Shown: in pieces, positions 45,766 to 55,716 of the stretch
Layout of the letters: each line of letters opens with the position of its first letter
How positions within the stretch are numbered: the first letter of the stretch is position 1
Assembly (NCBI GenBank): GCA_902581775.1
Contig: CACHPJ010000006.1
Coordinates: 1 to 63,442 of the forward strand
Direction: 5' to 3'
Length of the DNA: 63,442 bases
From: an uncultured Pelagibacteraceae bacterium
GTDB lineage: Bacteria; Pseudomonadota; Alphaproteobacteria; Pelagibacterales; Pelagibacteraceae
The notes under the pieces: model-generated
The model's input: the letters and a program-made list of their open reading frames with translations, nothing else
Databases searched by the model: none
What the model was told of the DNA's origin: nothing
Position numbers and translations under genes: made by a program

Positions 45766-47142
45766 ATGAAAAAATGGACATTAAATAGTTGGACTAAATA
45801 TCCCGCAAAACATCTCCCTAATTATGTTGATAAAAAGGAGTTGGATTTAGTATTAAGTAAAATTCAAAAATATCCTCCGCTAGTATTTGCTGGTGAGACA
45901 AGGTCTCTGAAAAAAGCTCTTTCAGAAGTAGTAGAAGGAAAAGCTTTTTTGCTTCAAGGTGGAGACTGCGCAGAAAGTTTTGCTGAATTTCATCCTGATA
46001 ATATTAGAGATACTTTTAAAGTAATTTTACAAATGTCTTTAGTTTTAACTGCTTCTGCATCAGTGCCAGTAGTTAAGGTGGGAAGAATTGCTGGACAATT
46101 TTCCAAACCAAGAAGTGCTCCAACTGAAAAAAAGGACGGAAAAGAATTACCAAGTTATCTAGGTGACAATATTAATGGCATGGATTTTACTGAAAAAGCC
46201 AGAATTCCAGATGCAAAAAGGTTGTTTAGAGCATATTCACAATCAGCATCAACACTAAATTTATTAAGAGCTTTCTCTCAAGGTGGATTTGCAGATTTAA
46301 GACAAGTTCATTTATGGAACCTTGGTTTTATAAAAGATAAAACGAAAGGTAAATACAAAGAGATAGAAGATAAAATTAGCGATGCATTAGCTTTCATGGA
46401 AGCCTGTGGAATAAATTCAGACAATAATAGAAGACTAAGAGCAGTAAACTTTTATACTTCTCACGAAGCTCTACTTTTACCTTTTGAAGAAGCTATGACA
46501 AGAGTAGATTCTACCACTGGAGAGTATCATGATACTTCAGCACATTTTGTATGGATAGGTGATAGAACAAGACAATTAGATGGAGCCCATGTTGAATTTT
46601 GTAGAGGAATTAAAAATCCTCTCGGTTTAAAATGTGGACCAACATTAAAACCTGAGGAATTAGTCAAACTTTGCAATGTTTTAAATCCTGATAATGAACC
46701 TGGAAGGATGACATTAATTTCAAGATTTGGTGCAGAAAAAGTAGATCAATATTTGCCGAAATTAATTAAAACTATCAAAAAAGAGGGATTAAATGTTATT
46801 TGGTCTTGTGATCCAATGCATGGAAATACTATTAAAGCAGCAACAGGATTTAAAACTAGGCCTTTTGACAACGTTCTAAAAGAGGTAAAAAGTTTTTTCG
46901 GTGTACATCAATCTGAAGGCACTTATGCCGGAGGTTTGCATGTAGAAATGACAGGTCAAGATGTGACTGAATGTACAGGTGGTGCTCAAAAAATATCTGA
47001 AAATGATCTATCCAATAGGTATAGAACCCATTGCGACCCAAGATTGAATGCTGATCAAGCACTAGAATTAGCCTTTCTTATTTCTGAAGAAATTAAGAAA
47101 AACTCAAAATATTCAAAAAAAATTATTCAAGCCGCGTCTTAA
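45766..47142 (+). CDS. aroG: Class II 3-deoxy-7-phosphoheptulonate synthase
   Basis: A 458-residue enzyme of the plant/type II DAHP synthase family, condensing PEP with erythrose-4-phosphate as the first step to aromatic amino acids. Metal ligand C68 is in [15 protein letters not shown]4P contacts lie in [13 protein letters not shown], and later metal residues in [22 protein letters not shown] and CDPRLN. I chose ATG 45766 over an in-frame TTG at 45760. The spacer upstream contains an (AT)n run (about 45741-45752). Confidence 0.95.
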   Translation: MKKWTLNSWTKYPAKHLPNYVDKKELDLVLSKIQKYPPLVFAGETRSLKKALSEVVEGKAFLLQGGDCAESFAEFHPDNIRDTFKVILQMSLVLTASASVPVVKVGRIAGQFSKPRSAPTEKKDGKELPSYLGDNINGMDFTEKARIPDAKRLFRAYSQSASTLNLLRAFSQGGFADLRQVHLWNLGFIKDKTKGKYKEIEDKISDALAFMEACGINSDNNRRLRAVNFYTSHEALLLPFEEAMTRVDSTTGEYHDTSAHFVWIGDRTRQLDGAHVEFCRGIKNPLGLKCGPTLKPEELVKLCNVLNPDNEPGRMTLISRFGAEKVDQYLPKLIKTIKKEGLNVIWSCDPMHGNTIKAATGFKTRPFDNVLKEVKSFFGVHQSEGTYAGGLHVEMTGQDVTECTGGAQKISENDLSNRYRTHCDPRLNADQALELAFLISEEIKKNSKYSKKIIQAAS

Positions 47143-47185
47143 TAATTATTGTAATTATTAAGACATCACCTTAAAAGAGGAGGTG
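47141..47185 (+). promoter_or_regulatory. Double hairpin between aroG and nadE, covering the nadE ribosome site
   Basis: AATAATTA (47141-47148) pairs perfectly with TAATTATT (47152-47159) and starts inside the aroG stop codon; no T-tract follows. Next, CACCT (47167-47171) pairs with AGGTG (47181-47185), and this stem takes in part of the strong Shine-Dalgarno AGGAGG (47178-47183), 10 nt before the nadE ATG. It could damp translation of nadE, or be chance in this composition. Confidence 0.3.
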
Positions 47186-47193
47186 TATTAATT

Positions 47194-47931
47194 ATGGAAG
47201 TGAAAAATAGAGCAAAAATTATCACAGACTGGATAAATAACTATTGTGAGACTGCATCGTTTAGTCCCAAAGCTTTAGTTGTTGGCATCTCAGGTGGTAT
47301 AGACTCCTCAGTAGTTAGTACGCTATGTGCAAACACAGGAAGAAAAACAATTGTGTTAACAATGCCAATTAAACAAATAAAATCACAACACGACTTAAGC
47401 TTGAATCATGCAAGATGGTTGAAAGAAAAGTTTAAAAATGTTGAACATCACTTAATCGAGATGGATAAAATATTTGGATCCTTTTCTAAGGTTTTAAATA
47501 ACTTTGATAATGAGCATGGATTTGCAAATTCAAGAGCAAGATTAAGAATGGCAACACTTTACCAGGTAGCTGCAGCTAATTCAGGTATTGTAGTTGGAAC
47601 AGGTAATAAAGTGGAAGATTTTGGCGTTGGCTTTTATACTAAATATGGTGATGGGGGTGTAGATATATCTCCAATAGCTGATTGTACAAAAACTCAAGTT
47701 TGGGAATTGGGAAAATATCTTGAAGTTTCAGAAGAGATTATAAATTCTCAACCAACTGATGGTTTATGGGATGACGGTAGGAACGATGTCCAACAATTAG
47801 GAATGAGTTACGAAGATCTTGAAAAAGCTATGGAAAATAAAAATGATCCAAATTACCAAAAATATTTAAAGATAAGAGAAAAAAATTTACACAAAATGAA
47901 TCCTATACCAGTTTGCAAATTTAATGAATAA
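47194..47931 (+). CDS. nadE: NAD synthetase (NadE family)
   Basis: A 245-residue adenine-nucleotide alpha-hydrolase-fold enzyme. The PP-loop SGGIDSS is at residues 33-39, the motifs GTGNKVEDFGVGFYTKYGDGGVDISPI and KTQVWELG follow, and the C-terminal QPTDGLWDDGRNDVQQLGMSYEDLEKAM is characteristic. It amidates nicotinate-adenine dinucleotide to NAD. It lacks a glutaminase domain, so it uses ammonia or a separate amidotransferase. It has an unusually strong AGGAGG ribosome site for this window. It overlaps cysS by 8 nt. Confidence 0.93.
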   Translation: MEVKNRAKIITDWINNYCETASFSPKALVVGISGGIDSSVVSTLCANTGRKTIVLTMPIKQIKSQHDLSLNHARWLKEKFKNVEHHLIEMDKIFGSFSKVLNNFDNEHGFANSRARLRMATLYQVAAANSGIVVGTGNKVEDFGVGFYTKYGDGGVDISPIADCTKTQVWELGKYLEVSEEIINSQPTDGLWDDGRNDVQQLGMSYEDLEKAMENKNDPNYQKYLKIREKNLHKMNPIPVCKFNE

Positions 47932-49276
47932 TTTACATTTAACTAATTCACTTACAAATAAAAAAGAAATCTTTAATCCCATAAGCAAAGAAAAAGTTTC
48001 TTTATATGCATGCGGACCAACTGTTTATGACAGTCCTCATGTCGGGAACGCTCGTGCTTTAGTAGTATTCGATCTTCTCTTTAGAATTTTAATTGAACTT
48101 TACGGAAAACAAAAAGTTAAATATATAAGAAATATAACTGATATTGATGACAAGATTATTGAAGCATCAAAGAATAAAAAAATTGCTATTTCAGATCTAA
48201 CAATTCTAATTACGAAAAAATTTCACAAAGATTGTGAAGATTTGTTTTGTCTTAAACCTACTAAAGAGCCCAAAGCGACCGATCATGTTAATGGTATGAT
48301 AAAAATGACAGAAAAACTTATCAATAAAAAAGTTGCATATGAAACTAAGGGACATGTTTATTTTTCTGTAGCCTCATTTAAGAATTATGGAAAGCTTTCA
48401 AACAAAAACCCTAATGATCTAAAAGCAGGAGCCAGGGTAGAAGTTTCAAAATTAAAAAAAGATCCTTTAGATTTTGTTTTATGGAAACCTTCAGATAAAA
48501 ATGATCCAGGTTGGGACTCTCCTTGGGGAAGAGGTAGACCCGGATGGCATTTAGAATGTTCAGTTATGAGTGAAAAATATCTAGGCAGCAATTTTGACAT
48601 ACATGGAGGCGGATTAGATTTAATTTTTCCTCATCATGAAAATGAAATTGCCCAATCATGCGTTTATAATGGGACAGAAAAATTTGCAAATTATTGGGTA
48701 CATAATGGTTTTGTTACGATGAATAAGGAAAAAATGTCAAAGTCAGTAGGGAATATAACAACTATAGAAGATGCAACTAAAAAATATTCAGGCCAAGTTG
48801 TTCGACTATCACTTATGAGCGCCCAGTATAAACAACCATTGGATTGGAATAACGAACTACTTGTAGAACAATCTAAAACTCTTGATAAATGGTATTCAAT
48901 GTATTCTTCTGAAGTAAGTGAAAAAACTCCTGAATGCTTTAAAGATCTACTTGATGATATGAATACACCACTTTATATTTCTAAATTACATGAGCTTTTT
49001 CAACAATCTCAAAATGGTATCAAGGATAAAAAAAAAGAATTTAATAAAGCATGCAGATTAATTGGTTTATTCAATGAAAGTATTGAAGATAGAGCTAAAT
49101 TTAAAAAGAGTAGAATTGAAATTTCAGAGAAATATATTTTAAGCAAAATTGAAGATCGCAATCGAGCAAAAAAAGATGGGAATTATAAACTTGCTGATCA
49201 AATTAGAGAAGAGTTAAACAAAGAAGGTATTGATATAAAGGACGAAAAAGGTAAAACAAGTTGGAATTATAAATGA
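47924..49276 (+). CDS. cysS: Cysteinyl-tRNA synthetase
   Basis: A 450-residue class I aminoacyl-tRNA synthetase. The HIGH-type motif is PHVGN at 38-42, preceded by the zinc ligand C30 (YACGPTVYD). Further zinc ligands are in HLECSVM and FPHHENE, and KMSKS is at about 271. The C-terminal half is a helical anticodon-binding domain. It sits in a tight nadE-cysS-cimA-trmJ run, with overlaps of 8, 4 and 11 nt. Confidence 0.97.
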   Translation: MNNLHLTNSLTNKKEIFNPISKEKVSLYACGPTVYDSPHVGNARALVVFDLLFRILIELYGKQKVKYIRNITDIDDKIIEASKNKKIAISDLTILITKKFHKDCEDLFCLKPTKEPKATDHVNGMIKMTEKLINKKVAYETKGHVYFSVASFKNYGKLSNKNPNDLKAGARVEVSKLKKDPLDFVLWKPSDKNDPGWDSPWGRGRPGWHLECSVMSEKYLGSNFDIHGGGLDLIFPHHENEIAQSCVYNGTEKFANYWVHNGFVTMNKEKMSKSVGNITTIEDATKKYSGQVVRLSLMSAQYKQPLDWNNELLVEQSKTLDKWYSMYSSEVSEKTPECFKDLLDDMNTPLYISKLHELFQQSQNGIKDKKKEFNKACRLIGLFNESIEDRAKFKKSRIEISEKYILSKIEDRNRAKKDGNYKLADQIREELNKEGIDIKDEKGKTSWNYK

Positions 49277-50877
49277 GCAAAGAGAAATTATATATATTTG
49301 ATACTACTTTAAGAGATGGCGCTCAAACTGAAGGAGTAGATTTTTCAGTTGAAGATAAAAATAAAATTGCCAAAATTTTATCTAATATAGGAGTAGATTA
49401 TATAGAGGGTGGTTGGCCGGGAGCCAATCCTATAGACAATGAATTTTTCGATAAATCTCCTAATCTAGGCAATTCAAAATTTACCGCATTTGGTATGACT
49501 AAAAAAAATGGTGTTAGTGCTGATAACGATCCAAATTTATCACCTTTAATGAATGCAGATTGTAAAACAGTTTGTGTCGTAGGAAAAACTTGGGATTTCC
49601 ATGTCAAAACAGCATTAGGAATAAATAATGAGGATAATTTAAAAAACATTAAAGAAACAGCAAAACACTTCATTAAAAATAAAAAAGAATTCCTTTTTGA
49701 TGCAGAACATTTTTTTGATGGATATAAGAATAATCCAAATTATGCTCTAGATTGTTTGAAGCAGGCTTATGATGAGGGCGCTAGATGGGTAGTTTTATGT
49801 GATACTAATGGAGGAACTTTACCTAATGAGATTGGAGAAATAATTAACAAAGTTACAAAAGTAATTCCAGGAAATAATCTTGGTATACATGCTCATAATG
49901 ATACCGAAAACGCAGTAAGCAATTCATTAACCGCAGTACTTGCTGGAGTAAGACAAATACAAGGTACAATAAATGGTTTAGGTGAGAGATGCGGTAACGC
50001 TAATTTAATGTCAATTATACCAACACTCTTTTTAAAAAAAACTTTTAGCGACAAATTTGACTTAAATATTAAAAAAGAAAAATTAACTTCGTTGACTGAA
50101 TGCTCTAGATTTCTCGATGAAGTTCTTAATAAAAAGCCAAACAAAAATATGGCTTATGTGGGAGGTTCTGCTTTTTCTCACAAAGGAGGATTACATGTTT
50201 CTGCAGTTAAAAAAAACCCAAAAACTTATGAGCATATAGACCCGAAAGAAGTTGGCAATCACAGGAACATCATTGTTTCAAATCAAGCTGGAAGATCAAA
50301 TATCATATCTAGACTTGAAAATTATGGAATTAAAATTGATTCAAAAGACTCTAATGTCCAAAAAATCTTAAATGAGGTTAAAGAAAGAGAATTTACCGGG
50401 TATTCATATGATGGAGCAGATGCGTCTTTTGAACTTCTGGCCAATAAACTATTAGGCAAACTTCCTGAGTATTTAAAAGTTAAAAATTATAATGTTAATG
50501 TAAAAAAAGATGATCAACTAAAAACAACAGCGGAGGTAACGTTTATAATTGATGGAAAAGAAATTCATTGTGAGGGAGAAGGGAACGGACCAGTTAACGC
50601 TTTAGATAATGCTATTAGGTCAAATTTTAAGAAAGTTGAAAAGTATTATAAATATTTTTCTGATTTAAAACTTTTAGACTATAAAGTAAGAATTTTAAAT
50701 ACCGGTACAGGTGCTACGACTAGAGTTTCAATTGAAAGTACAGATAAAACTGGGAAAAGTTGGTTCACCATAGGAGTCTCACAAAATATCATTGAAGCTT
50801 CATTTAAAGCTTTGATAGATAGTTTAGAATATAAACTATTTAAAGAAAAAGCCCCTGCGAATATTCATGAAAAATAA
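49273..50877 (+). CDS. cimA: (R)-citramalate synthase
   Basis: A 534-residue LeuA-family acyltransferase. The N-terminal barrel has DTTLRDGAQTEGVDFS (10-25), the metal motif GIHAHNDTENA (about 205), and GLGERCGNANL. The C-terminal third is the LeuA-type regulatory domain, here probably sensing isoleucine. The start IFDTTLRDGAQTEG and length are those of CimA, which joins pyruvate and acetyl-CoA to citramalate to make 2-ketobutyrate for isoleucine without threonine. Isopropylmalate synthase is less likely. Confidence 0.88.
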   Translation: MSKEKLYIFDTTLRDGAQTEGVDFSVEDKNKIAKILSNIGVDYIEGGWPGANPIDNEFFDKSPNLGNSKFTAFGMTKKNGVSADNDPNLSPLMNADCKTVCVVGKTWDFHVKTALGINNEDNLKNIKETAKHFIKNKKEFLFDAEHFFDGYKNNPNYALDCLKQAYDEGARWVVLCDTNGGTLPNEIGEIINKVTKVIPGNNLGIHAHNDTENAVSNSLTAVLAGVRQIQGTINGLGERCGNANLMSIIPTLFLKKTFSDKFDLNIKKEKLTSLTECSRFLDEVLNKKPNKNMAYVGGSAFSHKGGLHVSAVKKNPKTYEHIDPKEVGNHRNIIVSNQAGRSNIISRLENYGIKIDSKDSNVQKILNEVKEREFTGYSYDGADASFELLANKLLGKLPEYLKVKNYNVNVKKDDQLKTTAEVTFIIDGKEIHCEGEGNGPVNALDNAIRSNFKKVEKYYKYFSDLKLLDYKVRILNTGTGATTRVSIESTDKTGKSWFTIGVSQNIIEASFKALIDSLEYKLFKEKAPANIHEK

Positions 50878-51595
50878 ATACGGCTTTATTTTAATTAAAC
50901 CGCAACTTGGTGAAAACATAGGTGCATCAGCTAGATCATTAAAAAATTTTGGATTTAAAAATTTAATAATAACAAGCCCAAAATATGGTTGGCCAAACAT
51001 TAAAGCTAAAGCAACTTCTGTAGGTGCTTTTGATATCTTAAAAAAAACTAAAGTTTTTAGTAGTACTAGCTCTGCTATCAAAAATTTTGATATAATATTT
51101 TCTTTTAGCTCAAGAAAAAGAGATATTAATAAAAAGCATATTGGTATTAATAATTTTCTTAATATCATTAAAAGATTTAAAAAAAAGAAAATCGGTTTAA
51201 TGTTTGGTCCGGAAGCATCTGGGCTAACAAATTTAGACTTATCGTATTCAAATTATGTAGTTCAAATTCCATCTTCCTCCAATTTTAAATCAATGAATCT
51301 CTCACACTCTGTATCTTTAGTATGTTACGAAATTTTTAAAATAAATGACTTTAATAAAATGAAGCAATTATCTTTTGTTAAAGAAATAGGAAAAAAAGGT
51401 AAGCTTACTGAATTACTTAATTTACTTATATCTAAACTTGAGTACAAAAATTTTTTTAGACCAGCCGAAAAGAAAAACTCAATGATTTCAAATATCAATA
51501 ACTTGCTTTATAGGATGGAGCCGAATGATAAAGAAATAAGGATTTTAGCCAGTTTAATCAGTTCTCTTAGTAAAAATAGAAAAAAGCATAATTGA
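50867..51595 (+). CDS. TrmJ-like tRNA (cytidine/uridine-2'-O-)methyltransferase
   Basis: A 242-residue SpoU/SPOUT-class RNA methylase. Motif 1 is the early LGENIGASARSLKNFGF (about 12-28), motif 2 LMFGPEASGLTN (about 109-120), and motif 3 IPSSSNFKSMNLSHSVSLVCYE (about 134-155). The pattern fits TrmJ/LasT, which 2'-O-methylates position 32 of tRNAs. It starts 11 nt inside cimA. Confidence 0.88.
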   Translation: MKNKYGFILIKPQLGENIGASARSLKNFGFKNLIITSPKYGWPNIKAKATSVGAFDILKKTKVFSSTSSAIKNFDIIFSFSSRKRDINKKHIGINNFLNIIKRFKKKKIGLMFGPEASGLTNLDLSYSNYVVQIPSSSNFKSMNLSHSVSLVCYEIFKINDFNKMKQLSFVKEIGKKGKLTELLNLLISKLEYKNFFRPAEKKNSMISNINNLLYRMEPNDKEIRILASLISSLSKNRKKHN

Positions 51596-51619
51596 CAATT
51601 GCCCCCCAAACCTTGTAAA
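51592..51619 (+). promoter_or_regulatory. Candidate promoter of rpsD with C-rich leader
   Basis: A perfect -35 hexamer TTGACA (51592-51597) overlaps the stop of the TrmJ-like gene; 16 nt later is TGTAAA (51614-51619, 4 of 6). The start would be about 51626, only 8 nt before the rpsD ATG. The spacer contains a run of six C (51602-51607) and several AAACC/AAACCC steps, which stand out in this AT-rich DNA. Confidence 0.4.
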
Positions 51620-51633
51620 CCCATCCAGACATA

Positions 51634-52251
51634 ATGACGAAAAGATTAAAATCTAAACATAAAGTTGACCGAAGACTAAAAGTTAACCTGTGGGGCAGAC
51701 CAAAAAGCCCGTTTAATAGTCGTGCTTACCCGCCTGGCCAACATGGACAGTCTAAAAAAGGTAAACCTACGGATTATGGTATTCAGCTCCAAGCAAAACA
51801 AAAATTAAAATCCTATTATGGAAATATAAATGAAAGACAATTTAGAAATATATATAGGAAAGCACTTTCTAAAAGAGGCGATACTACAGAAAATCTTATA
51901 GGAATTTTAGAGAGAAGATTAGATACATTAATTTATAGATGTAAATTTGCACCAACAGTATTCGCTGCTAGACAGATGATCAATCATGGACATATAAAAG
52001 TAAATAAAAAAAAGGTAAACGTATCAAGTTACTTAGTCAAAGAGACTGACACAATTGAAGTCAGAGAAAAATCTAAAAAACTGAATGTAATTGATGGCTC
52101 AATGCAAAGTAAAGAGAGAGATGTCCCTGGATATATTCAACTTGATGAAAAAAATAAATCAGTGAAATTAGTTAGAGTACCTAAATTTTCAGAAGTTCCT
52201 TATCCTGTAATAATGGAACCTAGTTTAGTAATTGAATATTACTCAAGATAA
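51634..52251 (+). CDS. rpsD: 30S ribosomal protein S4
   Basis: A 205-residue primary binding protein of 16S rRNA. It has the N-terminal [25 protein letters not shown] segment of the alphaproteobacterial form (no N-terminal zinc-ligand cysteines), then the S4 RNA-binding domain ([38 protein letters not shown], about 90-125), and the conserved end [11 protein letters not shown]. It is a stand-alone gene, outside the alpha operon, as in other alphaproteobacteria. Confidence 0.98.
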   Translation: MTKRLKSKHKVDRRLKVNLWGRPKSPFNSRAYPPGQHGQSKKGKPTDYGIQLQAKQKLKSYYGNINERQFRNIYRKALSKRGDTTENLIGILERRLDTLIYRCKFAPTVFAARQMINHGHIKVNKKKVNVSSYLVKETDTIEVREKSKKLNVIDGSMQSKERDVPGYIQLDEKNKSVKLVRVPKFSEVPYPVIMEPSLVIEYYSR

Positions 52252-52253
52252 TA

Positions 52254-52997
52254 TTGAACTTTTTAAGTCTATACAAAAGATATATTAAATTCATCTTAAA
52301 GAAAAAAATCAATATAGATATCCAGCCAGATTTTAAAGATAAAAAACTTGAAGATCTATTTATCTACTACGGAACAGATAAGGCCCAAACTTGGAAAAAT
52401 AAAGAAAATATCGGTCATGGGTACGCTCAATTCTATGAAAAGCATTTTGAACAAATAAGATCAAAAAAACTTAATATCTTAGAAATAGGCAGTTATGCAG
52501 GAGCATCTGCGGCTTCATTTAAAAAATATTTTTATAACTCTAATATTTACTGCTTAGATGTAAATATTTCAAATTTTAAATTCTCATCCAAAAATATTCA
52601 AGTTTTTGGGATAGATGTTTCTAATCAAAAAAAAATTATGAAATTTTTTAAAAAAATTGGAGCTGATAAAACAAGTTTTTTTGATATAATTATAGACGAT
52701 GGCTCTCATAAATTGAGTGATATTCTACTAAGTCTAAATACTTTCATCTACAAATTAAATAAAAACGGGTATTATGTTATAGAAGATTTTAAACTTCCTA
52801 ATTTTAACGAACACTTAAATGATGTAGATGAAGATAAAATAGATAAGTTGTTTGAAAAAATTAAATTAAAAAAAAGTTTTTCATCAAAAATTCTAAATCA
52901 AGAAACGTTATCTTTGTTAAAAAATAACTTTACAATTGATGATTATAAAGGAAATTTAAAAGAGTCTGATATTATATTTTTAAAGAAGTTAAATTAA
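52254..52997 (+). CDS. Class I SAM-dependent methyltransferase (macrocin O-methyltransferase/CmcI-like)
   Basis: A 247-residue protein. YYGTDKAQTW (about 38-47) and HGYAQFYEKHFEQIR precede the SAM loop ILEIGSYAGASAASF (about 76-90), and DIIIDDGSHKLSDILLSLNTF (about 140-160) carries the metal-binding DDG motif. Such enzymes O-methylate sugars of antibiotics and surface glycans. It starts with TTG 2 nt after rpsD, so it depends on that transcript. It overlaps the convergent grxD gene by 9 nt. The substrate is unknown. Confidence 0.8.
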   Translation: MNFLSLYKRYIKFILKKKINIDIQPDFKDKKLEDLFIYYGTDKAQTWKNKENIGHGYAQFYEKHFEQIRSKKLNILEIGSYAGASAASFKKYFYNSNIYCLDVNISNFKFSSKNIQVFGIDVSNQKKIMKFFKKIGADKTSFFDIIIDDGSHKLSDILLSLNTFIYKLNKNGYYVIEDFKLPNFNEHLNDVDEDKIDKLFEKIKLKKSFSSKILNQETLSLLKNNFTIDDYKGNLKESDIIFLKKLN

Positions 52998-53306
52998 GGA
53001 TTTCTCTTGTAATAATTTCTTAAGTTCACCTTTATCAAACATTTCTTTAATAATGTCACAACCTCCAATAAAATCACCTTTAATGTAAAGTTGAGGAATA
53101 GTTGGCCAATCACTAAAATCTTTAATTCCTTGCCTCAATTCATTACTAGTTAAAACATCCACTCCCTTAAAATTTGTACCTAAGTGTTTTAAAATATTTG
53201 AGACTGTCATTGAAAAACCACACTGCGGAGCTTCAGGAGTTCCTTTCATAAATAAACAAATATCATTCTCATCTATTAACTTTTTTATATCTTCTTCAAT
53301 ATTCAT
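52989..53306 (-). CDS. grxD: Monothiol glutaredoxin, Grx4/Grx5 type
   Basis: A 105-residue CGFS-type glutaredoxin. The active site is in PEAPQCGFSMTV (about 25-36), and the GSH-binding WPTIPQLYIKGDFIGGCDI follows (about 69-87). It holds a bridging [2Fe-2S] cluster and works in iron-sulfur delivery with BolA proteins. The bolA gene abuts it (1-nt overlap) upstream in the same operon, matching the known protein pair. Confidence 0.96.
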   Translation of the reverse strand: MNIEEDIKKLIDENDICLFMKGTPEAPQCGFSMTVSNILKHLGTNFKGVDVLTSNELRQGIKDFSDWPTIPQLYIKGDFIGGCDIIKEMFDKGELKKLLQEKSLI

Positions 53307-53536
53307 TATTTTTCCTCTGTTGTTATAGAAAAAGCATGCAACTCATTTCCCATTTTACCCCTGAGTGATTTATAGACCATTTTATGTTGTTCAATTTTAG
53401 ATTTTCCTTTGAATACCTTAGATTTAATAATTGCTGAATAGTGATTATTGTCACCCATAAGATCCTTTATTTCAATGTAAGCATCTGGTATTGAGCTTAT
53501 TATTAATTTTTTTATCTCATCTATTGGTAAAGCCAT
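53306..53536 (-). CDS. BolA family protein
   Basis: A 76-residue BolA fold. It has the segment NNHYSAIIKSKVFKGKSKIEQHKMVYKSL (about 31-58), with the conserved His that co-ligates the [2Fe-2S] cluster with a CGFS glutaredoxin, and ends GNELHAFSITT. It is most like the BolA3/YrbA size class. It lies between purL (1-nt overlap) and grxD. Confidence 0.92.
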   Translation of the reverse strand: MALPIDEIKKLIISSIPDAYIEIKDLMGDNNHYSAIIKSKVFKGKSKIEQHKMVYKSLRGKMGNELHAFSITTEEK

Positions 53537-55716
53537 TAGTAGTTATAATACCATTCATTATTAATTTTATACAAATCATTAATACTAATTTTTAATTCTT
53601 TTTCTAGCTCAAAATTGTCTCTCTGTACAACTCCAATTATTTCATGAAATATGTTATTTTCTTGCAAAATTTTCTTAACATTATCATATTTCTCTTTGTC
53701 AATTTCTATACAATATCTTCCTTGATCCTCACTAAAGAAAAACTCAAATAAATTCGATAAACTTTTAGGTTTTTTTATTTTAACACCTAGAGATGAATTA
53801 ATACTCATCTCTGCTAGTGTAACAATTAATCCACCTGATGAAATATCGTGTATTGAATTTATGAAATTATTTTCTATTAACTTAAGTATATTTTCACCAT
53901 TATTTCTTTCATTTAATAAATTTGCTTCTGGTGGAGGACCGTCATCGTAATTAAAAACCTCTAAAAATAGTGCACTCTGTGTTAGATGACCAAAATTTTT
54001 TCCGATAGAAAGTATTAAACTTCCTTCTTTTTGAAAATTATTTTTTACTGGATCTTTTAATTCATTGATCAATCCTACTCCGCCAATTACGGGAGTAGGG
54101 TAGATATTTTTATTATTTGTTCCATTGTAAAAAGAAACATTTCCTGAAACTACAGGGTAATTTAAAAATTCACATGCTGATTTAATACCTTTAATACACT
54201 CTGCAAACTCACCCATAATTTTAGGATCTTCTGGATTACCAAAATTTAAACAGTTTGTTATAGCAATTGGCATTGCTCCAACTGAGATTAAATTCCTCCA
54301 GTTTTCACATACTATTTGTTTCCCCCCAGAAAAAGGATGAGATTTACAATAAATGGCCGAGGAATCAACCGCAACTGCGATAGCTTTCTTTTTACCATGA
54401 ATTCTTATAATTGAAGAGTCTGCTCCAGATTTTTGAACAGTATCACACATTACCATCTGGTCATATTGTTCAGTTATCCATTTTTTATTTGAAAAGTTTG
54501 GAGAAGAAATAACCTTAAAAAAAGCGCTATCAAATTTTATTTTTTTAAAATCTTTTATTTTTATATTTTTGATAGGTAGCTTTTTTTCTTTCCATTTTCT
54601 CTCATATTGGGGAGCATTAGATGAAAGAGCAGCAATAGGTAAGTTAGCAACTACTTCATTATGAAATTTTAATATAAGATTTTTTGTATCAGTTGTTTTA
54701 CCAATAACAACAAAATCTAAGTCCCATTTATCAAATATTTTTTTTGCTTTATCTTCTTTTCCATCTTCTAATATTATTAGCATTCGTTCTTGACTTTCAG
54801 ATAACATCATTTCATAAGGTGTCATATTTTCTTCTCTACATGGAACTTTGTCTAAATTTAACTCTAAACCCAAATCACCTTTAAAAGCCATTTCAACACT
54901 AGATGAAGTAAGTCCCGCAGCACCCATATCTTGAATAGATATAATTGAATTATCTTTCATCAATTCTAAACAAGCTTCCATTAATAACTTTTCTGTAAAA
55001 GGATCTCCAACTTGCACAGTAGGTTTTTTTTCCTCTGAATTTTCATCAAACTCTGCTGAGGCCATTGAGGCTCCATGAATTCCATCTCTACCTGTTTTTG
55101 AACCAACATATACAACAGATTTATTAATACCTTTTGCTTTTGAATAAAAAATTTTATCTTTTTTAGCATGCCCTACTGCCATAGCATTTACTAAAATATT
55201 TTCGTTGTATGTTTTATGAAACTTTGTTTCTCCCGCAACAGTTGGTATACCTACACAATTTCCATATCCTCCAATTCCAGAAACAACTCCATTTAATAAA
55301 GTTTTTGTTTTTTTATTTTTTACATCTCCGAAGTGTATAGAGTTTAACAATGCTATTGGTCTGGCACCCATTGTAAAAACATCTCTTAAAATACCTCCAA
55401 CACCAGTCGCTGCTCCTTGATATGGTTCTATAAAAGAAGGATGGTTATGACTTTCAATTTTAAAAATTATTGCATCATTGCCCCCAATATCTATCACTCC
55501 TGCATTTTCACCAGGCCCTTGAATGACATTTTTGTTTTTAACAGGTAAAGTTTTTAAATGAATTTTCGATGATTTATAAGAACAGTGCTCATTCCACATT
55601 GCTGAAAAAATTCCTAATTCTAAAAAGTTCGGCTCTCTGTTTAAAAGCTCTTTGATCTTTTTAAATTCATCATTTTTAAGACCATGCTTATTTATAATTT
55701 CCTTTGTAATTTTCAT
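53536..55716 (-). CDS. purL: Phosphoribosylformylglycinamidine synthase, large subunit (small-PurL type)
   Basis: A 726-residue ATP-grasp-like PurM-fold enzyme converting FGAR to FGAM in purine synthesis. It has [11 protein letters not shown] (about 41-51), the ATP-site [12 protein letters not shown], and repeated AIR-synthase modules (DMGAAGLT near 272; SGGGL-type region [15 protein letters not shown] near 631). It is of the short PurL type that needs separate PurQ and PurS; both genes directly precede it in the operon. Confidence 0.97.
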   Translation of the reverse strand: MKITKEIINKHGLKNDEFKKIKELLNREPNFLELGIFSAMWNEHCSYKSSKIHLKTLPVKNKNVIQGPGENAGVIDIGGNDAIIFKIESHNHPSFIEPYQGAATGVGGILRDVFTMGARPIALLNSIHFGDVKNKKTKTLLNGVVSGIGGYGNCVGIPTVAGETKFHKTYNENILVNAMAVGHAKKDKIFYSKAKGINKSVVYVGSKTGRDGIHGASMASAEFDENSEEKKPTVQVGDPFTEKLLMEACLELMKDNSIISIQDMGAAGLTSSSVEMAFKGDLGLELNLDKVPCREENMTPYEMMLSESQERMLIILEDGKEDKAKKIFDKWDLDFVVIGKTTDTKNLILKFHNEVVANLPIAALSSNAPQYERKWKEKKLPIKNIKIKDFKKIKFDSAFFKVISSPNFSNKKWITEQYDQMVMCDTVQKSGADSSIIRIHGKKKAIAVAVDSSAIYCKSHPFSGGKQIVCENWRNLISVGAMPIAITNCLNFGNPEDPKIMGEFAECIKGIKSACEFLNYPVVSGNVSFYNGTNNKNIYPTPVIGGVGLINELKDPVKNNFQKEGSLILSIGKNFGHLTQSALFLEVFNYDDGPPPEANLLNERNNGENILKLIENNFINSIHDISSGGLIVTLAEMSINSSLGVKIKKPKSLSNLFEFFFSEDQGRYCIEIDKEKYDNVKKILQENNIFHEIIGVVQRDNFELEKELKISINDLYKINNEWYYNY

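Noticed and set aside
45695-45781. N-terminal extension of the pgl gene
   Set aside because: It would overlap the aroG start, is not matched by 6-phosphogluconolactonases, and is explained by an open frame in AT-rich DNA.
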